A stretch of 64,000 bases of DNA from Streptomyces rubrogriseus (GCF_027947575.1 NZ_CP116256.1:3534001-3598000), one strand, 5' to 3'. Counted from the first letter of the stretch, positions 51,118 to 60,127 are shown. The notes: generated by a model from the letters alone, not told the origin. Made by a program: numbers and translations.

Positions 51118-51951
51118 ATGCCGTTCACCCGCTCCCGCATCCTGTACGTCACCGACCTGGCCTACGAGGCGCGCGGGCGGCGCTACTGCGACGAGGACAT
51201 CTACCTGACCTCGCGGCTGCGCGAGGAGTTCGACCTGGCCCTGTGCCATCCCCGGGACGCCGCCGCGCTGCTGGACGCCTTCGACGCCGTCGTCGTCCGC
51301 AACAGCGGCCCCGTGCAGGGGTACGAGGCGGCCCACGAGTCCTTCCGCGAGCGCGCCACCGAGCGCGGGACGCGTGTCTACAACCAGCTCACCGGCCGGG
51401 CGGACATGGTCGGCAAGCAGTACCTGCTCGACCTCACCGCCGCGGGGTACCCCGTCATCCCCACCGTGGACCGTGCCGAGGACCTGCACCGGCTGCCCGT
51501 CGCGGACGAGTACGTCGTCAAGCCGAGGCTCGGCGCGGACTCGGCGGGTCTCGGGATCGTCCCGGCCGGCCGGGTGGCCGAGGCGCTGGACGGCGCCGGG
51601 GACCTCCTCGTCCAGCCGCGCGTCGACTTCGCCTACGAGGTCTCCTTCTACTTCGTCGACCACGACTACCAGTACGCCCTGTACGCGCCGCACCCCGACC
51701 GCCGCTGGCAGCTGGAGCCGTACGACGCCACCGTGGCCGACCTCGACTTCGCGCGGCGGTTCATCGAGTGGAACGGCATCGACCACGGCATCCAGCGCGT
51801 CGACGCCTGCCGCGCGCCCGGCGGGGAACTGCTGCTGGTCGAGCTGGAGGACCTCAACCCCTACCTGTCCCTGGACGCCCTCGGCGAACCGGCCCGCGAC
51901 GCGTTCGTCACCGCCCTGCGCACGGCCCTGCGACGCCTGCTCGCCGACTGA
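51118..51951 (+). CDS. ATP-grasp family ligase
   Basis: A 277-residue ATP-grasp enzyme, which joins a carboxylate to an amine or thiol through an acyl phosphate. The ATP-binding Lys is in YVVKPRLGADSAGLGIV, and the Mg ligands are in LLVELEDLNPYLSLD. It is shorter than usual, with an N-terminal domain of about 95 residues. GGAGGAG lies eight bases before the ATG. It is divergent from the TetR regulator, and operator-like sites lie in the gap, so it is the likely main target. The substrates are unknown; a small peptide or amino-acid derivative is possible. Confidence 0.9.
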   Translation: MPFTRSRILYVTDLAYEARGRRYCDEDIYLTSRLREEFDLALCHPRDAAALLDAFDAVVVRNSGPVQGYEAAHESFRERATERGTRVYNQLTGRADMVGKQYLLDLTAAGYPVIPTVDRAEDLHRLPVADEYVVKPRLGADSAGLGIVPAGRVAEALDGAGDLLVQPRVDFAYEVSFYFVDHDYQYALYAPHPDRRWQLEPYDATVADLDFARRFIEWNGIDHGIQRVDACRAPGGELLLVELEDLNPYLSLDALGEPARDAFVTALRTALRRLLAD

Positions 51952-51977
51952 GCCGCCCCGCGCGGCCCGGCAGCACC

Positions 51978-51983
51978 TAGCAT
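51978..51983 (+). promoter_or_regulatory. Leaderless -10 box TAGCAT
   Basis: Seven bases before the ATG at 51991, and the reason that start is preferred over the ATG at 51982. Confidence 0.58.
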
Positions 51984-51990
51984 GGCGGCC

Positions 51991-52470
51991 ATGGACGTGT
52001 TCCTGGACCGGCTCGACCCGGACATGTGCGTCGTCACGGCCGCCGCGGACGGAGAACGGGCCGGCTGCCTGGTCGCCTTCTCCTCGCAGTGCTCGCTGAA
52101 GCCCGTGCGGTACGTCGTGTGGATCTCCGACGTCAACCGGACCTTCCGCGTCGCACGGTCCGCCGACGTCCTGGCGGTCCACCTGCTGGCCCGCGACCAG
52201 CGCGCGACGGCCGAACTGTTCGGCGGGCTGACCGGCGACGACGTCGACAAGTTCGACCGGGTCCGCTGGCGCGAGGCGTACGGAGGGGCCGCCGTGCTGG
52301 AGGACGCCGAGGCGTGGTTCGTCGGGCGGATCCTGGAGCGGATGCAGGGAGGCGACCACGTCGGTTTCGTCCTCGATCCGGTCGAGTGGGGCGGGCGCGA
52401 GCGGGCCGCCGGACCGCTGCTGCGGCTCGCCGACGCGCGCACCGTCCGGCCCGGGCATCCGGTGGACTGA
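51991..52470 (+). CDS. Flavin-reductase-like split-barrel protein
   Basis: A 159-residue FMN-binding split-barrel protein of the flavin reductase family. CVVTAAADGERAGCLVAFSSQCSLKP matches the FMN-contacting segment, and VAVHLLARDQRATAELFGGL is the next conserved block. Some members supply reduced flavin to monooxygenases; others are F420- or haem-binding. The gene begins 39 bp after the ATP-grasp gene but has its own leaderless-type promoter. The start at 51991 follows from that promoter. Confidence 0.87.
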   Translation: MDVFLDRLDPDMCVVTAAADGERAGCLVAFSSQCSLKPVRYVVWISDVNRTFRVARSADVLAVHLLARDQRATAELFGGLTGDDVDKFDRVRWREAYGGAAVLEDAEAWFVGRILERMQGGDHVGFVLDPVEWGGRERAAGPLLRLADARTVRPGHPVD

Positions 52471-52526
52471 CGCGGCCCCGCCGTCGGCACCGGTCGGTGC
52501 CCGTCCGGCGTCCGTTCCGTGCCCGT

Positions 52527-52904
52527 TCAGCGTCCGGCCGTGCCCCGCTCGGCCAGCGCCTCGGTGACGGCCCGCACGCTGCGCGCGATGTGCTGCAACT
52601 GAAGGACCTCCGCCGCGTACAGCTTGATGGTGTGCTCGATGGCCGCCTCGTGCAGGCCGAGCCGGGGCAGGTCCGCCCGGGCCGTCTGCAGCGCGGTGCG
52701 GGCCACCCGGATCTCGTGCTGGACCTGGATCTGCGCGTGCCGGGCGAGCAGCACCGGGTGCCGGATCAGGGCCGGATAGCCGGCGTAGCGCGCCGGGACC
52801 AGCTCGCGCAGCCACCTGGTGGCCGAGCGTTCCCAGTCGTAGCTGCCGGGGGTCTTCACCTGGCAGGGCCAGTCCGGGCTGATGCGCGTGGTCGTCAGGG
52901 GCAT
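52527..52904 (-). CDS. Conserved-type hypothetical helical protein
   Basis: A 125-residue soluble protein with a Trp-rich start (ISPDWPCQVKTPGSYDWERSA) and then long helices (ARHAQIQVQHEIRVARTALQTAR; HEAAIEHTIKLYAAEVLQLQH). From memory, close relatives occur throughout Streptomyces with no assigned role. ATG 52904 follows GGAAG at nine bases; an ATG two codons upstream is possible. Its promoter probably lies in the A+T-rich stretch near 53110-53170, leaving a leader of some 200 bases. Confidence 0.82.
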   Translation of the reverse strand: MPLTTTRISPDWPCQVKTPGSYDWERSATRWLRELVPARYAGYPALIRHPVLLARHAQIQVQHEIRVARTALQTARADLPRLGLHEAAIEHTIKLYAAEVLQLQHIARSVRAVTEALAERGTAGR

Positions 52905-53226
52905 GATCATCGCTTCCGGGTGTGCGGCGTCGACGGGGTGGGCGACGGGTGGGGGCGGCCCCGGTCCAGGGGACGACCGGGACCGCCGCGGGCGCTCGCG
53001 CAGGCGATGCCCGACCGGAACACCCGGTGCGCCGGAGCGGGTAGGAGTCGGCGGGCCGAGGTGTTCGCGGCAGGTGCGGACGCGCTCCGGGGCGGCCGGG
53101 TCGCGATCCGTGAGCAGTATTTATATATGCCAACCGCTTTGCAAGACGTATGAAAACATTCATGTCTGCTTTGACGGGGGACGGCCCCGTCTGCGCCGAC
53201 CAATCGCCGGGCGGGACCGTCCCGGC
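52905..53226 (-). other. Intergenic region with A+T-rich promoter island
   Basis: This 322-bp gap holds a sharply A+T-rich core at about 53111-53175 (TATTTATATATG, then TTTGCAAG and ATGAAAACATTCAT). The last element (53150-53163) is a 5-4-5 palindrome. This is far from the local 72% G+C. It most likely contains the promoter and an operator for the gene at 52527-52904. Short frames across it on both strands were not accepted as genes. Confidence 0.6.
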
Positions 53227-54144
53227 TCAGTCCCGCAGGAAGAACTGGTGCTGGTCCGCGACCTGCTCGTACTCCTCCAGCCGCGCCTGCGTCCGCTCCG
53301 GATCGGCGTCGGTCATGGCCTGGAGCAGCGCCGCGCACATCACGCCCGGCGCGGCGTAGGAGTCGAAGACCAGGCGGGACCCGGTGCCGGTGGCGAAGGT
53401 GACGTCGGCCTCGTCCACGACGGGGCCGAGCGCCAGGTCGGTGATCAGCGCCACCTTCAGCCCGGCCCCGCGGGCCACGCGGACGGCGCCCAGGGTCTCG
53501 TGCGCGTGCCGGGGCATGGAGAAGGCCAGCACCCAGGTGCCGCCCGCCTCCCGGGACTGGAGCAGGGCGTCGTAGGCGACGGTGCCGCCCCGGGTCACCA
53601 GGCGCACGTCGGGATGGACCCGGCGGGCCGCGTAGGCGAAGTACTCGGCGAGCGAGACGGAGATGCGCAGCCCGAGCACGGTCAGCGGCGCCGAGGCGGC
53701 CAGCTTGCGGCCGACGTCGATCACCCGGTCCGCGTCGGCGAAGTCCCGCCGCAGATTTTCCAGGTTCTCGATCTCGGCGTCCACGGCCGCCTGGAGCTCG
53801 TTGCCCCGGTACTCCTCGGCCGCGGACCCGCCCCGGCCGCCCAGTGCGATCGCCTGGAGTTGCTCCCGCAACGCCGGGTAACCGCTGAATCCGACCGCAG
53901 AGGCGAACCGCGTCACGGACGGCTGGCTCACGCCCACCCGGTCGGCCAGGTCGGTGATCGAGAGGAACGCCGCCTCGGTGAGGTGCTCGATGAGGTACTG
54001 AGCGATGCGGCGCTGTCCCGGGGAGAGGCGGGGCCGGTCGAAGAGCGTCCTGAGCCGGGAGGTGGGGGAGATCTCCGACTCGGGGGCCGCGCGGCCCGAG
54101 GTGATGGCCGACGCCTGCGCACGTGCCTGCTGCGGCGATGGCAC
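53227..54144 (-). CDS. MurR/RpiR-family transcriptional regulator
   Basis: A 305-residue regulator with an N-terminal HTH_6 domain (about 25-100: LSPGQRRIAQYLIEHLTEAAFLS, DLADRVGVSQPSVTRFASAVGF) and a C-terminal SIS sugar-phosphate-binding domain (about 130-265, LTVLGLRISVSLAEYFAYAAR). Such proteins respond to phosphosugars. GTG 54144 was chosen because AAGGAGG lies seven bases upstream; ATGs at 54168 and 54189 have poorer sites. No sugar-utilisation gene is adjacent on this strand, though a phosphorylase pair lies 1.1 kb away. Confidence 0.9.
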   Translation of the reverse strand: MPSPQQARAQASAITSGRAAPESEISPTSRLRTLFDRPRLSPGQRRIAQYLIEHLTEAAFLSITDLADRVGVSQPSVTRFASAVGFSGYPALREQLQAIALGGRGGSAAEEYRGNELQAAVDAEIENLENLRRDFADADRVIDVGRKLAASAPLTVLGLRISVSLAEYFAYAARRVHPDVRLVTRGGTVAYDALLQSREAGGTWVLAFSMPRHAHETLGAVRVARGAGLKVALITDLALGPVVDEADVTFATGTGSRLVFDSYAAPGVMCAALLQAMTDADPERTQARLEEYEQVADQHQFFLRD

Positions 54145-54321
54145 GGGTGCGCCTCCTTCGTCTCCCATGTCTCCCACGGAGGTCAACATAGCCCACCCCC
54201 GCCGCCCGACGACCGGACCGCCCGGACCGGTGACGGGACCGACCCGTCGGGGATAGCACCGCGTCGCACGGGAACCCGCCGTCACGGAAGGACCCGCAGA
54301 CACGGACGAGGAGCCGACGTC

Positions 54322-54495
54322 ATGACCGTCCCGGAAGAGAACCGGCCGAAGACCGACACCACCGACGACGTCCTCGGCCGGCGTCGGCGCGAGCGCGAGG
54401 AGGACGGACCCCGCCCGCCCGGCGGTACCGGCCGTACCCTGCGCGAGGCCCTCGAGGAGGCGCACGTCCGCCCCGACGACTTCGACGAGGAGTGA
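54322..54495 (+). CDS. Small charged hypothetical protein
   Basis: A 57-residue very hydrophilic protein (RRRREREEDG near the middle, a C-terminal helix TLREALEEAHVRPDDFDEE). GAGGAG lies nine bases before the ATG, and codon use is normal. It is probably disordered apart from the last helix. Short proteins of this type occur near Streptomyces regulators, but no family is recognised. It is divergent from the RpiR gene and 43 bp from the convergent kinase gene. Confidence 0.72.
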   Translation: MTVPEENRPKTDTTDDVLGRRRREREEDGPRPPGGTGRTLREALEEAHVRPDDFDEE

Positions 54496-54538
54496 CCGGG
54501 TCGGGGAGGAGTGGCCGGGCTACGGAGGCGTGACCTAC

Positions 54539-55228
54539 TTACGCAGGGGTTGAGGGCGCGGGCCCCGGTGCGCCGGGCGGCGGGCCCGGGACCACGCCGT
54601 CAGGTACCACCAGGTCGGCCCGGTGCCGGGTGGCCGCGACCAGGTCGGCGTTGCGCTGATCGGGGCCGAGCGCCCACGCGGCCGCCTGTGCGGCGGACTT
54701 GCCGAAGCGCTCGTGCCGCGCCACGAGCCGCCTGACCCGCTCCGGTTCCGCAGGCCCGCAGAACCACACCTCGTCGAGCCGGGCCCGCACCCGCGCCCAG
54801 GCCCCGGTCTCCAGCAGCAGGTAGTTGCCCTCCGTCACGACCAGCCGGACGGAGGGCGGCACCGGTACGGCCCCGGCGATCGGCTGCTCCAGCTCCCGCT
54901 CGAAGCCCGGCGCGTACACGGTCTCGCCGTCCGGCTCCGCGCGCAGCCGGTCGAGCAGCGCCGCGTACCCGGCCGCGTCGAAGGTGTCCGGCGCCCCCTT
55001 GCGGTCCCGGCGGCCCAGCCGGTCCAGTTCAACGTCGGCGAGGTGGAACCCGTCCATCGGCACCTGCGCCACCCACGGCTCGCCGCCGCCGTTCAGCTCC
55101 CGCACCAGGTGCCCGGCGAGCGTCGACTTCCCGGCGCCGGGGCTGCCCGCGACACCCAGGATCGCGCGCCGCCCGTCCCGCGGCAGCCGGCGGGCACGGG
55201 CGAGCAGGTCGTCGAAAGTCAGCGGCAC
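54539..55228 (-). CDS. P-loop nucleoside/sugar kinase-like protein (uridine kinase fold)
   Basis: A 229-residue P-loop kinase of the uridine kinase/phosphoribulokinase/pantothenate kinase fold. Walker A is GSPGAGKST (Lys34); DGFHLAD follows strand 2, the lid region contains RDRKGAPDTFD, and TEGNYLLL is the strand with the catalytic-side Glu. Proteins annotated as nucleoside/nucleotide kinase family or fructose kinase FrcK have this length. It is divergent from the beta-phosphoglucomutase gene. The substrate is unknown; a pentose, nucleoside or sugar is most likely. Confidence 0.9.
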   Translation of the reverse strand: MPLTFDDLLARARRLPRDGRRAILGVAGSPGAGKSTLAGHLVRELNGGGEPWVAQVPMDGFHLADVELDRLGRRDRKGAPDTFDAAGYAALLDRLRAEPDGETVYAPGFERELEQPIAGAVPVPPSVRLVVTEGNYLLLETGAWARVRARLDEVWFCGPAEPERVRRLVARHERFGKSAAQAAAWALGPDQRNADLVAATRHRADLVVPDGVVPGPPPGAPGPAPSTPA

Positions 55229-55281
55229 ACCGGACAGTGTGTCACCTGATCGGACCCGCCCCGGCGGGGAACTGTGGGGGT

Positions 55282-56022
55282 ATGACGACGCAGCTCGGAC
55301 TCCCCGACGACATCCAGGCCTGCCTCTTCGACCTCGACGGGGTCGTCACCAGGACGGCGGTGGTGCACGCCGCCGCCTGGAAGGCGACCTTCGACGCCTT
55401 CCTGCGCGAGCGGGACGGCGCGGACTTCCGGCCGTTCACCGACTCCGACTACGACCAGTACGTCGACGGCCGCCCCCGCGCCGACGGCGTCCGCTCCTTC
55501 CTCGCCTCCCGCGGCGTCGAACTGCCCGAGGGCACCCCTGACGATCCGCCGGACGCGCTGACCGTCAACGGCGTCGGCAACCGCAAGAACGAACTCCTCC
55601 TGGAGAAGATCCGCACCGACGGCGTGGAACCCTACGAGGGCACGCTGCGCTACATCGACGCTGTCCGCGCCGCGGGTCTCGCCACCGCGATCGTCTCCTC
55701 GAGCGCCAACACCCGGGACGTACTGCGCTCCATCGACGCCGAGCGGCTGTTCGACGTGCGGATCGACGGCGTGGTGGCCAGGGAACGGAAACTGCCCGGC
55801 AAACCACACCCCGACACCTTCCTCGCCGCCGCCCGCGACCTCGGCGTCGAGGCCTCCCGCGCCGCCGTCTTCGAGGACGCGCTGGCCGGCATGGACGCGG
55901 GACGCTCCGGACACTTCGGCTACGTCGTCGGAGTCGACCGCGTCGGCCAGACCGACGCCCTCTACGCCCACGGCGCCGACCGCGTAGTCAAGGACCTCGC
56001 CGAGCTGGGGAGCCGCGCGTGA
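55282..56022 (+). CDS. Beta-phosphoglucomutase-family HAD phosphatase/mutase
   Basis: A 246-residue HAD-fold enzyme. The nucleophile Asp17 and acid/base Asp19 are in LFDLDGVV; SSSANTRDVL is motif II, the Lys in GKPHPDTF is motif III, and VFEDALAGMDAG is motif IV. A four-helix cap lies between motifs I and II. It converts beta-glucose 1-phosphate to glucose 6-phosphate. Its stop overlaps the start of the GH65 gene by four bases (GTGA), so the phosphorylase product passes straight to this enzyme. Confidence 0.94.
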   Translation: MTTQLGLPDDIQACLFDLDGVVTRTAVVHAAAWKATFDAFLRERDGADFRPFTDSDYDQYVDGRPRADGVRSFLASRGVELPEGTPDDPPDALTVNGVGNRKNELLLEKIRTDGVEPYEGTLRYIDAVRAAGLATAIVSSSANTRDVLRSIDAERLFDVRIDGVVARERKLPGKPHPDTFLAAARDLGVEASRAAVFEDALAGMDAGRSGHFGYVVGVDRVGQTDALYAHGADRVVKDLAELGSRA

Positions 56023-58397
56023 TCACCAACCGGACGTACACCGTGGAGCCCTGGCGGGTGCGCGAGACCGCCCTCAACCTCGACCTCCTCGCACAGAGCG
56101 AGTCCGTCTTCGCGCTGTCCAACGGGCACGTCGGCTGGCGCGGCAACCTCGACGAGGGCGAACCGCACGGCCTGCCCGGCAGCTACCTCAACGGCGTCTA
56201 CGAACTCCACCCGCTGCCCTACGCCGAAGCGGGCTACGGCTACCCCGAGTCGGGCCAGACCGTCATCAACGTCACCAACGGCAAGCTGCTGCGGCTGCTG
56301 GTCGACGACGAGCCCTTCGACCTGCGCTACGGACGGCTCGGCAAGCACGAACGCACCCTGGACCTCAGGCGCGGCGTGCTGGAGCGCAGCTGCGAGTGGA
56401 CCTCCCCGGCCGGTACGACCGTCCGGGTGCGCTCCACCCGCCTGGTCTCGCTCACCCAGCGCGCCATCGCCGCGGTGGAGTACGAGGTAGAGCCCGTCGA
56501 CACCCGCACCCGGATCGTCATCCAGTCCGAACTGGTCGCCAACGAGAGCCTGCCCTCCTCCGACGGCGACCCGAGGGCGGCCCAGGCGCTGCAGTCCCCG
56601 CTGGAACCGGAGGAGGACCTCGCCATCGGCTCCCGGCTGCGGCTGGTCCACCGCACCCGGCGCAGCGGCCTCAGGGTCGCCGTGGCCGCCGACCACGTCG
56701 TCGACGCGCCCGGGGAGATCACCACCAGCAGCGAGAGCAACACGGACGTGTCCCGCCTGACCATCACCTCCGTGCTGGACCCGGGACAGCGGCTGCGGGT
56801 GCAGAAGACCGTCGCCCACGGCTGGTCGGGCGCCCGCTCCCGGCCCGCGATGAGCGACCAGGTCGAGGCCGCGCTGGCCGCCGCCGCACACGGCGGCTGG
56901 GACGGCCTGGTGGCCGAACAACGGGACTACCTCGACGACTTCTGGGCCCGCGCGGACGTCGAGGTGCACGGCGACGAGGAGATCCAGCAGGCCGTCCGGT
57001 TCGCCCTGTTCCACGTGCTGCAGGCCGGCGCCCGCGCCGAGCAGCGGGCGATTCCGGCCAAGGGACTGACCGGTTCCGGCTACGACGGCCACGCCTTCTG
57101 GGACACCGAGATGTTCGTGCTGCCGCTCCTCACCTACACCGCGCCCAAGGCGGTCGCCGAGGCGCTGCGCTGGCGGCAGGCCACCCTGCCCGCCGCCCGC
57201 GACCGCGCCACCCAGCTCGGGCTGCGCGGCGCCGCCTTCCCGTGGCGGACCATCGACGGCTCGGAGGGCTCCGCGTACTGGCCGGCCGGCACCGCGGCCT
57301 TCCACGTGGCCGCCGACATCGCGCACGCCGCGGTGCGCTACACGGCGGCGACCGGAGACCTCGACTTCGAACGCGAGACCGCCCTGGAACTCCTGGTGGA
57401 GACGGCCCGGCTGTGGCGCTCGCTGGGCCACCACGACCACCACGGCGTCTTCCACATCGACGGCATCACCGGGCCGGACGAGTACAGCGCCGTCGTCGAC
57501 GACAACACGTACACCAACCTCATGGCGCGCTCCAACCTGCTCGCCGCCGCCGACGTGTGCGAACGCCACCCGGAGGAGGCGACCCGGCTCGGCGTCGACG
57601 AAGAGGAGAGCGCCGCCTGGCGGGACGCGGCCGAGGCCGTGCACATCCCTTACAACGAGGAGATCGGCGTCCACGAGCAGCACGCCGGCTTCACCCGCCA
57701 CCAGCGCTGGGACTTCGCGAACACCGGCGCCGACCAGTACCCGCTGATGCTGCACTTCCCGTACTTCGACGTCTACCGCAAACAGGTCGTCAAGCAGTCC
57801 GACCTGGTGCTCGCCATGTACACCTGCGGCAGCTGGTTCGACGCCCACTGCGACGAGGACCAGATGGCCGCGAACTTCGCCTACTACGAGCCGCTGACCG
57901 TGCGGGACTCCTCCCTGTCCGCCTGCTGCCAGGCGGTCGTCGCCGCGCAGACCGGCCACCTGCGCCTCGCCTACGACTACGCCACCGAGGCCGCCCTGAT
58001 GGACCTCGCGGACCTGGAGCACAACACCCGCGACGGACTGCACATCGCCTCGCTGGCCGGTACGTGGATGGCGCTGGTCGCCGGATTCGGCGGCACCCGC
58101 CGGGACGGCGACAGCCTGCGCTTCACACCCCGGCTGCCCGAGAAGTTCAGCCGCCTCGCCTTCCGGCTCCAGTTCCGCGGCCGGTGCCTCCAGGTGGAGA
58201 TCGGACCCGACCGGGCGTCGTACTCGCTGCTGGGCGGACCGCCCCTGACGATCCATCACCACGGGTCCGAGGTCCACGTGGACGGGGCCGAGCCCGTCAC
58301 CCTCGGCATCTCCGCGCCGAAGTGGCGGCCCACGCCCGAACAGCCCCCGCACCGCCGCCCGGGCGTCACCGAGCGGCCGGTCCCGAACGACGGATGA
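56019..58397 (+). CDS. GH65 alpha-glucoside phosphorylase (maltose/trehalose/kojibiose type)
   Basis: A 792-residue intracellular phosphorylase that splits an alpha-disaccharide with phosphate, inverting the anomer to give beta-glucose 1-phosphate. An N-terminal beta-sandwich (about 1-270), a helical linker and the alpha6/alpha6 barrel are present. The general acid is Glu488 in ITGPDEYS; this matches the numbering of maltose phosphorylase of Lactobacillus brevis as I recall it. HAFWDTEMF and QSDLVLAMY are other barrel signatures. Which disaccharide is used cannot be read from sequence. It forms an operon with the mutase gene. Confidence 0.93.
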   Translation: MITNRTYTVEPWRVRETALNLDLLAQSESVFALSNGHVGWRGNLDEGEPHGLPGSYLNGVYELHPLPYAEAGYGYPESGQTVINVTNGKLLRLLVDDEPFDLRYGRLGKHERTLDLRRGVLERSCEWTSPAGTTVRVRSTRLVSLTQRAIAAVEYEVEPVDTRTRIVIQSELVANESLPSSDGDPRAAQALQSPLEPEEDLAIGSRLRLVHRTRRSGLRVAVAADHVVDAPGEITTSSESNTDVSRLTITSVLDPGQRLRVQKTVAHGWSGARSRPAMSDQVEAALAAAAHGGWDGLVAEQRDYLDDFWARADVEVHGDEEIQQAVRFALFHVLQAGARAEQRAIPAKGLTGSGYDGHAFWDTEMFVLPLLTYTAPKAVAEALRWRQATLPAARDRATQLGLRGAAFPWRTIDGSEGSAYWPAGTAAFHVAADIAHAAVRYTAATGDLDFERETALELLVETARLWRSLGHHDHHGVFHIDGITGPDEYSAVVDDNTYTNLMARSNLLAAADVCERHPEEATRLGVDEEESAAWRDAAEAVHIPYNEEIGVHEQHAGFTRHQRWDFANTGADQYPLMLHFPYFDVYRKQVVKQSDLVLAMYTCGSWFDAHCDEDQMAANFAYYEPLTVRDSSLSACCQAVVAAQTGHLRLAYDYATEAALMDLADLEHNTRDGLHIASLAGTWMALVAGFGGTRRDGDSLRFTPRLPEKFSRLAFRLQFRGRCLQVEIGPDRASYSLLGGPPLTIHHHGSEVHVDGAEPVTLGISAPKWRPTPEQPPHRRPGVTERPVPNDG

Positions 58398-58561
58398 GTC
58401 CGGGTGACTGGCCGAGTTCCGCCCTGCGTGTCGGTGGTCCGCGGGTTAGTTTGACCATGTTTTCCGGACTTCCGCGCTCCCGCGGTCCCCGGGCTCCAGC
58501 CACTGACGGCAGGAGGTGAGCGACGAGCGACCCCGCGACGAGCGGGGGTGAGGGGTGCACC

Positions 58562-60055
58562 ATGGCCGACGGCGCGAACGCAACCCTCGCCGGCAGACGT
58601 GTACGCGGGGGCGGGGAGGCGGGGACTTCCGGCGCCCCCCGACGGCTGCGCGCCGCCGCCCCGGCCGCGGCGGTGGCCGCCGTCTTCACCCTCGCCCAAC
58701 TGGTCCTCGTCCCCCCGACGATGGGCCTGGGCTGGGACGAGATCGTCTACGTCAGCCAGGTCACCACCCACCACCCCGCGGCCTTCTTCAGCGCGCCCCG
58801 CGCCCGCGGCGTCTCCCTGCTGGTGGCACCCGTGGCCTCCTGGTCGGCGTCCACCGAACTCCTGCGCGTCTACCTCGCCCTCCTCTCGGGACTGGGCCTG
58901 TACCTCGGCCTGCGTGCCTGGAAGGGCCTCTTTCCGGCCCGGGTCCTCGCCACGGCCGGCGCGTTCTTCGCCACCCTGTGGGTGACCCTCTTCTACGGTC
59001 CGCAGGCCATGCCCAACTACTGGGTCGCGATCGGCGCCCTGATCACCGTGGGCTGCTCCCTGCGCGCCCTGCGAGCCGGGCGGGGGCGCTCCGGCCGGGG
59101 CGCGCTGTGGGGGGTGGCGGCCGGGGCGGTGCTGATGGCACTGATGCGGCCCACGGACGCGGTCTGGGTGACCCTGCCCCTGCTCGCCCTCGTCCTCGTG
59201 CGCCGTCACTGGCCGCTGCTGCTCGCCCTGGCCGGCGGCCTGGCGGCCGGGGGAGCGGAGTGGGTGATCGAGGCCCAGGCCTGGTACGGCGGCCTCGGTG
59301 AGCGGCTGTCCCGGGCCTCCGAGATCCAGGGCGGCCTCGGCTGGAACATCGCCGTCGACGACCAGATGCGCAGCCTGGGCGGCCGTGGCCTGTGCCGGCC
59401 GTGCACCGGAGCGATGCCGCACCCGGTCGTCACCCTGTGGTGGCTGCTGCTCCCGGTCGTCGCCGTCCTCGGCGTGGCCGTCGCGGTCCGGGCCCGCCGC
59501 GCCACCGCGACGCTGGTCCCCTTCGCCTGCGCCGTGACGGCCGCGGTGCCGTACCTGTTCATGATCGGTTACGCGGCACCCCGCTTCCTGCAGCCGGCCT
59601 ACGCCCTGCTCGCCGTACCGGTCGCCGACGCGCTGTGGCACCTGGCCGGGGCCGGGCGCGACCGGTGGCGGCCGGTGGCCGCGACCCTGGTCGCGCTCGT
59701 GGTCGCCGGTCACCTGGCGGTCCAGTTCTCGGTGCTCGCGGGCACCGTGGACCGCAACGTCGAGAGCCGCGAGGACTGGGCCCGCGTCGCCGGTGAACTG
59801 CACCGGCTCGGGGTCCGGCCGCCCTGCCTGCTCACCGGGCACGAGTCCATCCCGGTCGGCTACTACACGGGCTGCTCCTCCGGCTCCACCAGCGGCAACA
59901 ACGAGAACACCACCGCCGCCGAGATCGTCGGCACCGCCCGGCGGATCCCGGTCGCCGCGATCACCGGACCCGGCGGCACCCCGCCCGGATACGCCCGCGA
60001 CTGGACCCCGCACCGCATCGCCGACCTGGAGATCCGCGTCGCACCCCCGGGTTAG
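58562..60055 (+). CDS. Polytopic GT-C-like membrane glycosyltransferase
   Basis: A 497-residue integral membrane protein with about eleven hydrophobic helices. The first extracytoplasmic loop holds Asp59-Glu60 in GLGWDEIVY, the place of the catalytic acidic pair in GT-C (PMT/ArnT-like) enzymes that use polyprenyl-phosphate sugars. A soluble C-terminal part (about 395-497) follows, with VESREDWARVAGELHRLG and a Ser/Asn/Gly-rich loop. It lies 164 bp after the phosphorylase gene, with a GTGAGGGG-type site before the ATG. Transfer of a sugar to a surface molecule is likely; donor and acceptor are unknown. Confidence 0.85.
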   Translation: MADGANATLAGRRVRGGGEAGTSGAPRRLRAAAPAAAVAAVFTLAQLVLVPPTMGLGWDEIVYVSQVTTHHPAAFFSAPRARGVSLLVAPVASWSASTELLRVYLALLSGLGLYLGLRAWKGLFPARVLATAGAFFATLWVTLFYGPQAMPNYWVAIGALITVGCSLRALRAGRGRSGRGALWGVAAGAVLMALMRPTDAVWVTLPLLALVLVRRHWPLLLALAGGLAAGGAEWVIEAQAWYGGLGERLSRASEIQGGLGWNIAVDDQMRSLGGRGLCRPCTGAMPHPVVTLWWLLLPVVAVLGVAVAVRARRATATLVPFACAVTAAVPYLFMIGYAAPRFLQPAYALLAVPVADALWHLAGAGRDRWRPVAATLVALVVAGHLAVQFSVLAGTVDRNVESREDWARVAGELHRLGVRPPCLLTGHESIPVGYYTGCSSGSTSGNNENTTAAEIVGTARRIPVAAITGPGGTPPGYARDWTPHRIADLEIRVAPPG

Positions 60056-60127
60056 GGATCGCGTATCGGGAAACGCGAACCGGACAGCGAGAGCACGATC
60101 CGACGCGAGCGCGAGAGGAAGGCAGCG

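Noticed and set aside
53007..53163. Short frames across the A+T-rich island on both strands
   Set aside because: No ribosome site and no recognisable motif; the A+T-rich codons reflect promoter DNA rather than coding sequence.
58517..58552. Eleven-codon upstream frame beginning GTG before the GT-C gene
   Set aside because: The AGGAG motif directly touches the GTG, so spacing is wrong for initiation; it is probably chance.
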